Source: Methylobacterium fujisawaense (GTDB lineage: Bacteria > Pseudomonadota > Alphaproteobacteria > Rhizobiales > Beijerinckiaceae). Taken from it: 64,000 nt of DNA. The translations under genes and the position numbers were made by a program. Location: assembly GCF_014138435.1 (NCBI RefSeq), contig NZ_JACJIM010000001.1, positions 248,001-312,000 of the forward strand, in the 5' to 3' direction. This document shows positions 43,841-52,648 of the stretch, in pieces (positions within the stretch are counted from its first letter, which is position 1; each line of letters opens with the position of its first letter). The notes under the pieces are model-generated. The model was not told where the DNA came from. It did not search any database and worked only from the letters and a program-made list of their open reading frames with translations.

Positions 43841-44419
43841 ATGCCCGACATCCGCCAAGCCAAGATCCTGATCCTCGCCACCGACGGCTTCGAGGAGAGC
43901 GAATTGACCGTCCCGCAGGCCAAGCTGGCCCAGGCCGGCGCCGCCGTGACCGTCGCCGCCCCGCAATCGCGCCAGAGCAAGGGTACGATCCGCGGCTGGG
44001 ACAAGACCGACTGGGGCAAGGAGGTCGCGGTCGATACCGATCTGGAGCAGGTCGATCCCGCATCCTATGACGCCCTGGTCCTGCCGGGTGGTCAGATCAA
44101 CCCGGACAAGCTCCGGCTGGAGCCCCGGGCGCTCGACGTGATCAGGAGCTTCCTCACATCCGGCAAGGTCGTAGCCGCGATCTGCCACGCCCCGTGGCTG
44201 CTGATCGAGACCGGCGCGGCCAAGGGCCGCGATCTGACCTCGTTCAGCTCGATCCGGACCGACGTGATCAATGCCGGCGGCCGCTGGCACGACAAGGAAG
44301 TCGTGACCGATCACGGCATCGTCACGAGCCGCAACCCGGGCGACCTCGACGCCTTCTGCGCGAAGGTCATCGAGGAGATCCAGGAGGGCGGCCACGGCGC
44401 CCGCCAGCTGGCGGCGTGA
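43841..44419 (+). CDS. PfpI/YhbO family DJ-1-fold protein
   Basis: 192 residues. Members act as proteases, chaperones or glyoxal-modification deglycases under stress. The nucleophile elbow AAICHAPWLL has Cys115 and His116, and ATDGFEESEL supplies the conserved Glu near residue 18, with LVLPGGQINPDKLR typical of PfpI. Cytoplasmic. Exact activity in this family is disputed and cannot be told from sequence. Confidence 0.9.
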   Translation: MPDIRQAKILILATDGFEESELTVPQAKLAQAGAAVTVAAPQSRQSKGTIRGWDKTDWGKEVAVDTDLEQVDPASYDALVLPGGQINPDKLRLEPRALDVIRSFLTSGKVVAAICHAPWLLIETGAAKGRDLTSFSSIRTDVINAGGRWHDKEVVTDHGIVTSRNPGDLDAFCAKVIEEIQEGGHGARQLAA

Positions 44420-44455
44420 CCCGCACGGGCGCCGCCGAGCACGCGGCGCCCGGAT

Positions 44456-46111
44456 TCAGCCGCGGCTGCGCTCGCCGGTGACTTCCAGCACCGTGCAGCC
44501 GCGGATCGGGCGGCCGTACTCGTCCGTCCCCTCCACGATCACCCGGTGGGCCCCAGGGGCGAGATCGTCCGGAAGCCGCGCCGTCCAGATATGGGTCGAG
44601 GGCGTCGCCTTCACCCAGCTTTTCTTGGTCTCCGGGTAGCGCTCGTAGAGCTCGGTGACGAACGGGTCGAGGCGGCGGGTGCGCGCCATCGGCCGGGCCG
44701 GCGCCTCGCCGACCCGGAACGCGAGGTGCGTACGCGGACCGCCGTCGAACACGTTCACCACCAGGGTCGTGTCGGGGAGCGCGTCCTGCGGCACCGGCGG
44801 CCGGAGGCCCTGCACGGGCCGGGTCCAGCGCACCACCTCCGGCGCGCCGGCCCGCAACTCGCTTTCGAACAGGATCCGCATGGTCTCGTCCGGCTGACCC
44901 TGCGCGGCGACGTAGCGCGACGTGTAGTCGGCGCCGCGGATCGACAGGACGTGGAACCCGTTCGGCGTGCCGTCGCGGCTGTCGGCGGAGGGGATGCCGG
45001 TGCGGGCGTCGGGACCGCTCCACCACGAGCCCGAGACGGCGGTCAGCACGTGATGGTGGTGCCCGTCGGCGAGGTAATGGTGCTCGGTCGTGTGGGTATG
45101 GCCGGCGAGGCTCAGAACCTTGCGGCCGGCGAGCAGCTCGAGGAGCGCGGCGCGGTCGGTGGTGGTGTTGCGCGGATCGTCCGGCGCGGTGTCGGTGTGC
45201 AGCGGGATGTGCATGGCCAGCACGATCAGGTCGTCCCGGGGGATCTCGGCCAGGAGGTTGCGCAGGAAGGTGAGGCTGCGTTCGCCGATCCGGCCTCGAT
45301 AGGTGTTGGCGCCCACCGGCACGGGCGGTCCGAGCCACTCGACGTTGTCGAGCATCACGAACCAGGCCCGGCCGTGCCGGAACGCGCATGTCGGCGCGCC
45401 GAACACCCGCTTCCACGTCTCGCGGCTGTAGCGCGCGTCCGGCGCCTGCATGTTGAGGTCGTGATTGCCCGGCAGATTGTACCAGGGCAGACCGATCCGC
45501 CCGACGATGCGGTTGGACCGCCCGTAGAGCGACAGGTCGTCGAACAGCACGTCGCCGGTGGTCAGGCCGAAGGCCGCCGGGATCGCCATGGCGCGGGCGA
45601 CCGCCGTGTCCCGCACATGGTCGAGTTCGAACCGGCTCTCGGGCTGGGGATCGGTGAACAGCACGACGTCGAAGTCCGTCGTCTCGTCCACGCGGGTCAG
45701 GGTGAAGTCGATCGAGGCCGGGAGCGGCCCGGTGGGCGCGAGCCCGCGATAGCGCAGGCCCAGCTCGGCGGGCGTGCCCCCGGGCTGGTGGATGTAGGAA
45801 TGGCGCGGCACGTTGTCGGCGTCGCGCGGCAGGGCGTAGCCCGGCGGCTTGATCACGAAGACCGCCCCGTCGCCCGACATCGGCAGGCGGTAGCGGCCCT
45901 GATCGTCCGTGCGCACGACCTCGCGACCGTTGGACACCAGCACACCCGGCAACGGAGCCGGGTCCCCGCCGGCCGCATCGCGCGCGGAGACGATCCCGGT
46001 GGCCTCGGCGGTCTCCTGCGCGCCGGCCCGGCCCGCGACGAGGCCCAGGGCGGCGGCGCCCGCCATGGTGCTCCGGCGGGTCAGGCCTCCGGGTTGAGTA
46101 TCGCGCGACAT
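44456..46111 (-). CDS. Tat-exported calcineurin-like phosphoesterase
   Basis: 551 residues. A twin-arginine signal (LTRRSTMAGAAALGLVAGRA) then a Gly-rich N-terminal beta domain (GVLVSNGREVVRTDDQGRYRL, about 50-75) found in MetallophosN proteins. The metallophosphatase core holds FTDPQPES, TTGDVLFDD, LPGNHDLNMQ and LAGHTHTTEHH; the first motif has DPQ in place of DxH. A C-terminal beta domain ends at the stop (TVLEVTG). Exported, folded with its metals, to the periplasm. Substrate unknown, possibly a phosphodiester. Confidence 0.88.
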   Translation of the reverse strand: MSRDTQPGGLTRRSTMAGAAALGLVAGRAGAQETAEATGIVSARDAAGGDPAPLPGVLVSNGREVVRTDDQGRYRLPMSGDGAVFVIKPPGYALPRDADNVPRHSYIHQPGGTPAELGLRYRGLAPTGPLPASIDFTLTRVDETTDFDVVLFTDPQPESRFELDHVRDTAVARAMAIPAAFGLTTGDVLFDDLSLYGRSNRIVGRIGLPWYNLPGNHDLNMQAPDARYSRETWKRVFGAPTCAFRHGRAWFVMLDNVEWLGPPVPVGANTYRGRIGERSLTFLRNLLAEIPRDDLIVLAMHIPLHTDTAPDDPRNTTTDRAALLELLAGRKVLSLAGHTHTTEHHYLADGHHHHVLTAVSGSWWSGPDARTGIPSADSRDGTPNGFHVLSIRGADYTSRYVAAQGQPDETMRILFESELRAGAPEVVRWTRPVQGLRPPVPQDALPDTTLVVNVFDGGPRTHLAFRVGEAPARPMARTRRLDPFVTELYERYPETKKSWVKATPSTHIWTARLPDDLAPGAHRVIVEGTDEYGRPIRGCTVLEVTGERSRG

Positions 46112-46288
46112 GGATGGCTCCTGCACGGCTTCGCGGCGCGTCGTCTCGCGGGAGGCCGGCAACCGGCATCCTGGACGTAGCGACCCGCGGCCAAGCAGAC
46201 GCGTTTGACTTCCGGATGACAGAAGCGGCCCCGAACGCACGAGGCCCGCGCCTCGGCGGAGGTGCGGGCCTCGGATCGGGTTCGATGG

Positions 46289-46319
46289 GCGGGCGCCGCC
46301 GGAGGCGGCCGGCGCCCGC
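46289..46319. terminator. GC-rich hairpin after the L,D-transpeptidase gene
   Basis: GCGGGCGCCG (46289-46298) pairs with CGGCGCCCGC (46310-46319), eight bases beyond the stop at 46327 on the minus strand. A second stem of GAGGCCCGC and GCGGGCCTC lies at about 46251-46272. Neither has a clear T-run. Confidence 0.45.
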
Positions 46320-46326
46320 GGAACGA

Positions 46327-47625
46327 CTATTCTTCGTCGCCGGGCTCGAAGGTCTGCGGCATCGGCTCGGCGCTGGCGACCGGGGTCGGTGCGCCGATGG
46401 TCGAGGGGACGTTCACGCCGTCGCGCTTGTAGATGTCGTCGCGGAACTGGACGATGCCGTCCGGGGTCGACCAGGCGGTGATGTAGGTCCAGTAGACCGG
46501 CACCGGCTGGGCGATGTTGGCGTCGACGCGCTTGCCGCTCTCGATCGCCTCCTCGACCTTCTGGCGGTCCCAGCCGGGCGTGTCCTTCAGCAGCCACGTG
46601 ATGTACTCGCGCACGTTCTGCACGCGCACGCAGCCCGAGGAGATGAAGCGGAAGTCGTCGCCGAACACGCCCTTGGTGTTCGTGTCGTGCATGAACACGC
46701 CGTAGGGGTTCGGGATGTTGATGCGGACGATGCCCATCGAGTTGAAGTCGGCGCCCGAATCCTGCCGGTAGGTGTAGCGGGTGCCCTCATCCGAGAACCA
46801 GTTCACCGACTTCGGCGAGATCTCGGAGCCGTTCGACAGGATCCGGATCTTGTTGTCCGTGAGGTAGTTCGGATCCTTCTGCATCTTCGGGATCAGGTCC
46901 TTCTTCACGATGGAAGCCGGGACCGTCCAGGTCGGGTTGAAATTGATCTGCGTCGCCTTGGTGTTCATGATCGGCGACTGGCGGTCGATCTTGCCGACGC
47001 CTGCGGCGTGGAGCGTCACGACCTGACCGTTCTCGACCGTCTCGACGAGCGCGGCCGGGATGTTGGTGATCACGAAGCGCCGGCCGAGATCGCCCGAGTA
47101 GGAGCGCAGGCGCACGACGTTGATCTCGAGCTGGCGGAGGCGCACCTCGGCCGGGACGTTCATGGCCTGCTGGGTGGCCATCGTCATCGCGCCGGTCTGG
47201 CTGAGGCCGTGACGGGCCTGGAACCGCTTCACGCCCGCGGCGACGTACGAATCGTACACGCCCGAGCCACCGGCGGCCGGATCGAGGTCGCCGGTGACGA
47301 TCAGGCGCTGGCGGATGGCCGCCACGGCCGGGCCGCGCGAGCCGACCCGCAGATGGTCGGCGCCGGAAACCTGACGCCAGCCGCCGCGGGCGACGATGTC
47401 CTTGTAGCGCTCCACCATCTGCTCGGTGGACGTCACGGTCTGCGGCGAGAGGATCGGAACCGTCTCGCGCTGCACCTGCATGCCGGCGGGTGAAGCGTAG
47501 TCCTGCGCCCACTCGGCCTGGGCATAGTTGCCCTGATCGCGGGCTTGGGCGGCGCCGAAGCCCAGCGCGCCGAAAGCGGCGACGCTCAGGATTGCGGTGA
47601 ACCGGTTTTGTGCCTTCTTGCGCAT
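46327..47625 (-). CDS. L,D-transpeptidase with peptidoglycan-binding domain (YcbB-like)
   Basis: 432 residues. Signal peptide MRKKAQNRFTAILSVAAFGA, cut near AQA-RD. A peptidoglycan-binding-1 domain (VGSRGPAVAAIRQRL, then AVKRFQARHGL-type sequence, about 90-150) is followed by the large YkuD domain. The catalytic segment has His313 (FMHDTNTKG) and Cys332 (FISSGCVRV). The DxxYxxxDG lid region is not obvious. It makes 3-3 crosslinks in the periplasm. The tail is Pro/Glu-rich. Different in type from the short L,D-transpeptidase at 18206. Confidence 0.93.
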   Translation of the reverse strand: MRKKAQNRFTAILSVAAFGALGFGAAQARDQGNYAQAEWAQDYASPAGMQVQRETVPILSPQTVTSTEQMVERYKDIVARGGWRQVSGADHLRVGSRGPAVAAIRQRLIVTGDLDPAAGGSGVYDSYVAAGVKRFQARHGLSQTGAMTMATQQAMNVPAEVRLRQLEINVVRLRSYSGDLGRRFVITNIPAALVETVENGQVVTLHAAGVGKIDRQSPIMNTKATQINFNPTWTVPASIVKKDLIPKMQKDPNYLTDNKIRILSNGSEISPKSVNWFSDEGTRYTYRQDSGADFNSMGIVRINIPNPYGVFMHDTNTKGVFGDDFRFISSGCVRVQNVREYITWLLKDTPGWDRQKVEEAIESGKRVDANIAQPVPVYWTYITAWSTPDGIVQFRDDIYKRDGVNVPSTIGAPTPVASAEPMPQTFEPGDEE

Positions 47626-47854
47626 CGGTCGCTGGCTCTGGTCCGGGGTTCGTCAGATCGTGACGGGAGCGGATTGTCTCGTGCGCCACGGTGTCGGGAT
47701 GGCGTTAAGACTCCCTATCGAAGGGGCCGGAATGTGGCATCGCCGTGCGCCAGCGCACGCAGCGTCCCGGTGCGGCACCCTGGCAACAGCCTAAGGCCGC
47801 CCGGTGTGGCAGGGATGCCATAGCGGTCCGGTTCGGACGGTGCGCGGGAGCAGC

Positions 47855-48232
47855 ATGGATTCGGGCGAGGCCCTTTCGGATCGACGTGTCGGGCCGGCCC
47901 TGCGGGCCGTGATCGCCGTGCTGGCGCTCTACGCCCTGCTGCTCCAGGCCTTCCTCGGCGGCCTGATGCCGTGGCCGGCGACGACCGACGGCCTCTGCGC
48001 GCAGCATTCCGACCCGGCGGCCATACCGGGAGCGCCCGTTCCTCACAGCCATGCCGATTGCTGCACGGCGGCCCAGGCCACCGGGCCGGCGCTTCCGCCG
48101 CGACCGGCCGTGACCGCACTCCGGTGGGCCGCGGCCGCGGATCTTCATCCGGCCTGGCCCCTCACCGGCAGCGTCGGTGCCCGCGCCCCGCCCGGGACAA
48201 TTGCCTCCCCCCGGGGGCCGCCGACCGCCTGA
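47855..48232 (+). CDS. DUF2946-like small membrane protein (copper locus)
   Basis: 125 residues. A single hydrophobic segment (VIAVLALYALLLQAFLGGL, about 17-36) is followed by a short soluble part with HSHADCCTAA, a His/Cys cluster that could bind copper. The C-terminus is Pro/Ala-rich. DUF2946 proteins are often near copper genes. It precedes the YcnI-PCuAC gene by 42 bases on the same strand, so they are probably co-transcribed. It resembles the protein at 49287-49727 in layout. Confidence 0.7.
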   Translation: MDSGEALSDRRVGPALRAVIAVLALYALLLQAFLGGLMPWPATTDGLCAQHSDPAAIPGAPVPHSHADCCTAAQATGPALPPRPAVTALRWAAAADLHPAWPLTGSVGARAPPGTIASPRGPPTA

Positions 48233-48274
48233 GCGATCACCACCTCTCGGATCCCTCAGGACGGATAAACTCCC

Positions 48275-49249
48275 ATGAAGACCCTTGTCTCGGCCGCCCT
48301 CGGCCTCGGGCTGCTCGCTTCCGCGGCGCAGGCTCACGCAGTGCTGGAACGCAAGCAGGCCGCCCCCGGCGCCGCGTATCGCGGCGTCGTCCAGATCATG
48401 CACGGCTGCAACGGCAAGCCGACCACCCGCGTGAGCGTCAGCATCCCAGAGGGCCTCGTCGGCGCCAAGCCGATGCCGAAGCCCGGCTGGACCCTCGCCA
48501 CGACGCGCGGCCCCTACGCCAAGACCTACGCGACCCATCACGGCACGGCCTCTGAGGGCGTGACGGCGATCACCTGGAGCGGCGGCTCCCTGCCGGACGA
48601 CCAAGTCGACGAGTTCACGTTCCTGGCGCAGGTGGCCGACACCTTCGAGCCCGGCGCGACCGTCTACGTCCCGGTCCAGCAGGATTGCTCGGAGGGCGGC
48701 TATTCCTGGTCGGAGATCCCCAAGGCCGGCCAGGACGCCCATGACCTGAAGGCGGCGGCACCGTCCTTCCGGATCGTCCAGGTGGCTCAGGCCGGCGGCG
48801 CACCGGCCGCGGCGACGCCCGCCGCCGGCTCGACCGTGAAGGCCGGGGACCTGACGATCGAGACGCCGTGGCTGCGCGCCACGCCGAACGGCGCCAAGGT
48901 CGCGGGCGGGTATGTGCGCATCACCAATACCGGGAGCACGCCCGACACGCTCACGGGCGCGACGGTGCCCTTTGCCAAGAGCAGCGACATCCACTCCATG
49001 TCGATGGAGGGCGGCGTCATGAAGATGGCACCGGTCTCGGACGGCCTGACGATCAAGCCCGGCGAGACCGTGGAGCTCAAGCCCGGCGGCTACCACCTGA
49101 TGTTCGAAGGTCTCACCGGCGCGCCGAAGGCCGGCGAGACCATCGCGGGGACGCTCACCTTCCAGCGGGCGGGCGCCGTGCCGGTGACCTTCACGGTGGC
49201 CCCGATCGGCGCGGGCGCGCCGAGCGGCCAGCATCAGCACCAGCACTAG
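48275..49249 (+). CDS. YcnI-PCuAC fusion copper-binding protein
   Basis: 324 residues. Signal peptide MKTLVSAALGLGLLASAAQA with the mature N-terminus His (HAVLERKQA), the position of the copper-binding N-terminal His of YcnI/DUF1775 proteins. The YcnI part runs to about residue 160 and includes the Cys pair IMHGCNG and QQDCSEG. After an Ala-rich linker, PCuAC (about 185-310) has the full motif: IHSMSMEGGVMKMAP with Met/His ligands and PGGYHLMFEGL. It ends with HQHQH. Periplasmic copper chaperone for oxidase assembly or uptake is inferred from both families. Confidence 0.92.
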   Translation: MKTLVSAALGLGLLASAAQAHAVLERKQAAPGAAYRGVVQIMHGCNGKPTTRVSVSIPEGLVGAKPMPKPGWTLATTRGPYAKTYATHHGTASEGVTAITWSGGSLPDDQVDEFTFLAQVADTFEPGATVYVPVQQDCSEGGYSWSEIPKAGQDAHDLKAAAPSFRIVQVAQAGGAPAAATPAAGSTVKAGDLTIETPWLRATPNGAKVAGGYVRITNTGSTPDTLTGATVPFAKSSDIHSMSMEGGVMKMAPVSDGLTIKPGETVELKPGGYHLMFEGLTGAPKAGETIAGTLTFQRAGAVPVTFTVAPIGAGAPSGQHQHQH

Positions 49250-49286
49250 CCGCCCGACAGGGAGCATCGGCCGCCGGGCGACCGAC

Positions 49287-49727
49287 GTGAGAAGGGAGAA
49301 CCCACGAGGCCGGGCCGCCACGGCGCCCGGCCTGCGCGGCCGCGCGGATCGTCGGGACGTTCCCGCACGGTCGGTCCGTGCATGCGCTCGGGTCGTGGCG
49401 TTCCTCGCCCTCTACGCCCTGGCGCTGCAGGGCATCCTCGGCGGGATCGCCTCGGCCAATGCGGGACCGGACCATATCCTGTGCCTCGCCGATGGCGGCC
49501 AGGCAGATCGGGCACCGGCCGGCAAGCAGTTGCCGGCTCATCACCACGGGGATTGCTGCGTCGCCTGTCACGCGGCGGGGCCAGCCACCCTCCCCGCGCC
49601 CTCGACCGTGACGGCCGTCCCCCTCGCCCGTCCGGTCGCGGCCGCCGGCCCGCGGCCGCAGCGCGTCGCTTTCCCGCGGGCGCCGCCACGTCCCGGTCTC
49701 GGAGCCCGCGCCCCACCCGTCGTCTGA
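49287..49727 (+). CDS. Second DUF2946-like small membrane protein
   Basis: 146 residues. Basic, disordered-looking start, a membrane segment VVAFLALYALALQGILGG (about 36-53), then HHHGDCCVACHAAG, a His3 followed by Cys-Cys and Cys-x2-type cluster, probably metal-binding. The order of hydrophobic segment then HxxxCC matches the gene at 47855, so they look like paralogues. Start GTG at 49287 is the only in-frame option seen; the true start may be further in. Next gene is the TonB receptor 44 bases on. Confidence 0.65.
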   Translation: MRRENPRGRAATAPGLRGRADRRDVPARSVRACARVVAFLALYALALQGILGGIASANAGPDHILCLADGGQADRAPAGKQLPAHHHGDCCVACHAAGPATLPAPSTVTAVPLARPVAAAGPRPQRVAFPRAPPRPGLGARAPPVV

Positions 49728-49771
49728 CCGATCGCCGCCCGCCCCCGATCATCAGACACGGATTCTGCCCC

Positions 49772-51910
49772 ATGCCCCGCCTGTTCCGGGCCGGCCGACG
49801 CGCCGCGCTCCTGCTCTCCGCCTGCGCGACGCCGGCCGCAGCGCAACCTCAGTCATCGGCCGCCTCGGTCACCCTGTCCGAACTCAGCGTCGTCGGCGCC
49901 GCCGCGACGGACGCTCCGTCGGGCGAGACCCGCGGCTCGCTCTCGGTGCCGAGCGTCGACCGCCAGCGGGCCGCCCTCGCGGGAACCGTCGGGTCCGTGG
50001 CCTTCGTCGACGCCGCGACGCTCCAGGACCGCTATGCCAACACGCTCCGCGACGTGCTCAAGGACGTGCCGGGCGTCTACGTGCAGGAGCGCTACGGGCA
50101 GGAGCTGCGCCTGTCGGTCCGCGGCTCCGGCATCGCCCGCGCCTTTCACCTGCGCGGCATCGAGCTGCTGCAGGACGGGATCCCGCTCAACCTCGCGGAC
50201 GGGAGCGGCGACTTCTATCAGGTCGATCCGCTCGCCCTGCGCTCGGTGGAGGTCTACAAGGGCGGCAACGCCCTCACCTTCGGGGCAACGACCCTGGGCG
50301 GCGCCGTCAACGTCGTGACGCCCACGGCCTACACGGCGCTGGCGCCCAACATCCTGCGGGTCGATGGCGGCAGCTTCGGCACGATCCGCGAGCAGGCCCA
50401 GATGTCCCGCATCGACGGGCCGCTCGACGTGCTGGTCAACGCGACGCTGACCAACTCCGACGGTTTCCGTGCCCACGAGGCGCAGGCCACGAAGAACTTC
50501 AACGTCAATATCGGGTACCGGATCGCCCCCGACATCGAGACCCGCTTCTTTCTCGGCACCTATCTCACCGACCAGAAGCTCCCGGGCACCCTGACCCTCG
50601 GCCAGAGCCTCACGACGCCGACGCTGGCCAATCCCGCCGCCATCTCGGGCAACCAGTCCCGCAAGGTCGAGACGGAGCGCATCGCGAACCGCACCTCGTT
50701 CCTCCTCGACGTGGGCAAGCTCGACGTCGACACCTGGGCGATCCACAAGAGCCTGTACCATCCGATCTTCCAGGCGATCGACCAGGATGGCTGGACCTAC
50801 GGGATCAGCCCGCACTGGGCCGGGACCTTCGATCTCGGCGGCTTCCGCGACGACGTCGTCCTCGGGCTGCGCGCCTTCGCGGGCCAGAACTCCGCGCTGC
50901 AATTCGTCAATGTCCGCGGACAGCGGGGGGCGCAGACGCTGAATTCCCTCCAAAGCGCGTCGAGCGTCGAGGCCTATGGCGAGAACCGCTTCTGGTTCCT
51001 GCCGGACGTGGCGCTGATGACCGGCGCGAAGGCGTTCTCGTCGAACCGGACCTTCAGCGACAAGGGCGGCCTGCCGGGCAACCCGAGGCCGCGCTTCGCC
51101 GATGTGACCTACGAGGGGCTCAACCCGAAGGTCGGCCTGCTGTGGCAGCCGCGGCCCGACATCCAGGTCTTCGGCGACGTCGTCCGGTCCCGGGACGTGC
51201 CGGATTTCTCCGATCTCGTTCAGCAGAACCTCTTGAGCACCACGTTCGTACCCCTGCGGGCGCAGCGCGCCTGGACCTACGAGGCCGGCGCCCGCGGGCG
51301 CTTCGGCCCCCTCGCCTTCGACGTGACGCTCTATCGGTCGGACCTGCGCGACGAGCTGATCAACTTCGCGACCAATCCCGGCCTCAACATTCCGGCCGCC
51401 ACCTTCAACACGCCCCGCTCCGTCCACCAGGGCGTCGAGGCGGCCGTCACCCTGGACCTCGTCCGCGATCTCGCCGGGACCGGCGACGGGGTCAGCCTGA
51501 CCCAGATCTGGACCCACAACGACTTCCGATTCGTCGGCGACCCGGTCTTCGGCAACAACCGCATCGCCGGGATCCCGTCGGACGTGCTGCGGACGGTCCT
51601 GAGCTACCGGCACCCGAGCGGCTTCCACGTCGCGCCGTCGCTCGACTGGGTCCCACAGGGCGCCTTCGCGGATCACGCCAACACCCTGCGGGTGCCGGGC
51701 TACGCCCTGCTCGGCGTCGAGGCCGGCATCGATTTCGCCGACGGCGTCGCCCTGTTCGTGGATGCCCGCAATCTCACGAATGCCCGCTACGTCTCGGACA
51801 TCGCCGTGGTCGCAAACGCCGCCGCGACGGCCGGCGGAGCGGGCGCGCTGGCGGCGTTCTATCCCGGCAGCGGCCGCAGCGTCTTCGGAGGGATCCGGGC
51901 CGCGTTCTGA
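49772..51910 (+). CDS. TonB-dependent outer-membrane receptor
   Basis: 712 residues. Signal peptide MPRLFRAGRRAALLLSACAT cut near AAA-QP, then a TonB-box-like LSELSVVG (about 35-42). Plug domain (about 70-200): RDVLKDVPGVYVQERYGQEL, LRGIELLQDGIPLNLADGSG and VEVYKGGNALTFG. The rest is a 22-strand barrel, ending YPGSGRSVFGGIRAAF with terminal Phe. Alignment to FecA/OprC-type transporters is likely. Being last in the copper locus, copper or a copper chelate is the suspected ligand, but iron chelates cannot be excluded. Confidence 0.9.
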   Translation: MPRLFRAGRRAALLLSACATPAAAQPQSSAASVTLSELSVVGAAATDAPSGETRGSLSVPSVDRQRAALAGTVGSVAFVDAATLQDRYANTLRDVLKDVPGVYVQERYGQELRLSVRGSGIARAFHLRGIELLQDGIPLNLADGSGDFYQVDPLALRSVEVYKGGNALTFGATTLGGAVNVVTPTAYTALAPNILRVDGGSFGTIREQAQMSRIDGPLDVLVNATLTNSDGFRAHEAQATKNFNVNIGYRIAPDIETRFFLGTYLTDQKLPGTLTLGQSLTTPTLANPAAISGNQSRKVETERIANRTSFLLDVGKLDVDTWAIHKSLYHPIFQAIDQDGWTYGISPHWAGTFDLGGFRDDVVLGLRAFAGQNSALQFVNVRGQRGAQTLNSLQSASSVEAYGENRFWFLPDVALMTGAKAFSSNRTFSDKGGLPGNPRPRFADVTYEGLNPKVGLLWQPRPDIQVFGDVVRSRDVPDFSDLVQQNLLSTTFVPLRAQRAWTYEAGARGRFGPLAFDVTLYRSDLRDELINFATNPGLNIPAATFNTPRSVHQGVEAAVTLDLVRDLAGTGDGVSLTQIWTHNDFRFVGDPVFGNNRIAGIPSDVLRTVLSYRHPSGFHVAPSLDWVPQGAFADHANTLRVPGYALLGVEAGIDFADGVALFVDARNLTNARYVSDIAVVANAAATAGGAGALAAFYPGSGRSVFGGIRAAF

Positions 51911-51972
51911 GGCGTTCTCCGCCCCCGGACCCGAAACCCTTCTCCCAACCCTTCTCCAGGCACCGGACGGCG

Positions 51973-51984
51973 GGTTAAGGTTAA
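51973..51984 (+). promoter_or_regulatory. Tandem GGTTAA hexamers upstream of rcdA
   Basis: GGTTAA GGTTAA followed by an A-run, about 120 bases before the rcdA ATG. TTAA is the CtrA half-site, but spacing here is 2, not the usual 7, so a standard CtrA box is not present. Noted as a possible element only. Confidence 0.25.
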
Positions 51985-52105
51985 AAAAACATGAACCCTG
52001 CTGTTCGGGCCAATCGGCGCTAGGATTGCGGTGTCGTCCGAAAGCCAAGGACGGAGCGTCCCGGATCGGAACGAGCCGGGCCGTCGGACGGCACAGGAGA
52101 GGCAG

Positions 52106-52636
52106 ATGAACGGCTTCGATGTCACGTTTCGGGACGATCAGGACTGGATCGATTTCGGCAGGTCCTACGTCAACTCGGACGCCTTCAAGGCGCTGTTCCG
52201 CGACGGGATGACCCTGGTCGAGGAGACCGCCGCCTATCTCGACGGCGAAGGCCGCGACGAGTCGCGTCTGGTCTCCCGCGACGCGACCCTCAGCTACGCG
52301 GCCGAGAGCATGCGCCTGACCACGCTGCTGATGCAGATCGCCTCGTGGCTCTTGGTGCAGCGCGCGGTCGCTGAAGGCGAGATGACCCCGGCGGAGGCCC
52401 TTCAGGAGAAGCACCGGGTCAAGCTCGGCACGGCGGAGCCGCCGAAGCAGCAGGATTTCAACCTGCTGCCGATGCGTCTCCAGCAGCTGATCGTGCGCGC
52501 CCGGCGCCTGCACAGCCGCATCCTGCACCTCGACGCGCTGATCGCCGAGGACCGGCCGACCCCGGTCCCCGTCGAGAGCCCGGTGGCCCAGCAGCAGGGC
52601 CTGCTGCGGATGGCGTTCCGGATGGCCGAGGGCTGA
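52106..52636 (+). CDS. RcdA-type DUF1465 protein (ClpXP adaptor)
   Basis: 176 residues, helical. In Caulobacter RcdA is an adaptor hub for ClpXP that delivers CtrA and others at the G1-S transition. The family core is seen in FGRSYVNSDAFKALFRDGM, LVEETAAYLDGEG and LSYAAESMRLTTLLMQIASW. The C-terminal part (about 140-176) is variable and may carry the docking tail. GGAGAGGCAG precedes the ATG. Alone here, without ctrA or clpX. Confidence 0.85.
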   Translation: MNGFDVTFRDDQDWIDFGRSYVNSDAFKALFRDGMTLVEETAAYLDGEGRDESRLVSRDATLSYAAESMRLTTLLMQIASWLLVQRAVAEGEMTPAEALQEKHRVKLGTAEPPKQQDFNLLPMRLQQLIVRARRLHSRILHLDALIAEDRPTPVPVESPVAQQQGLLRMAFRMAEG

Positions 52637-52648
52637 TCGCCTGAGGCC

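Noticed and set aside
49853..52528. Minus-strand frame of about 890 codons over the TonB receptor
   Set aside because: Shadow of a plus-strand gene with signal peptide, plug and barrel; its sequence is low-complexity.
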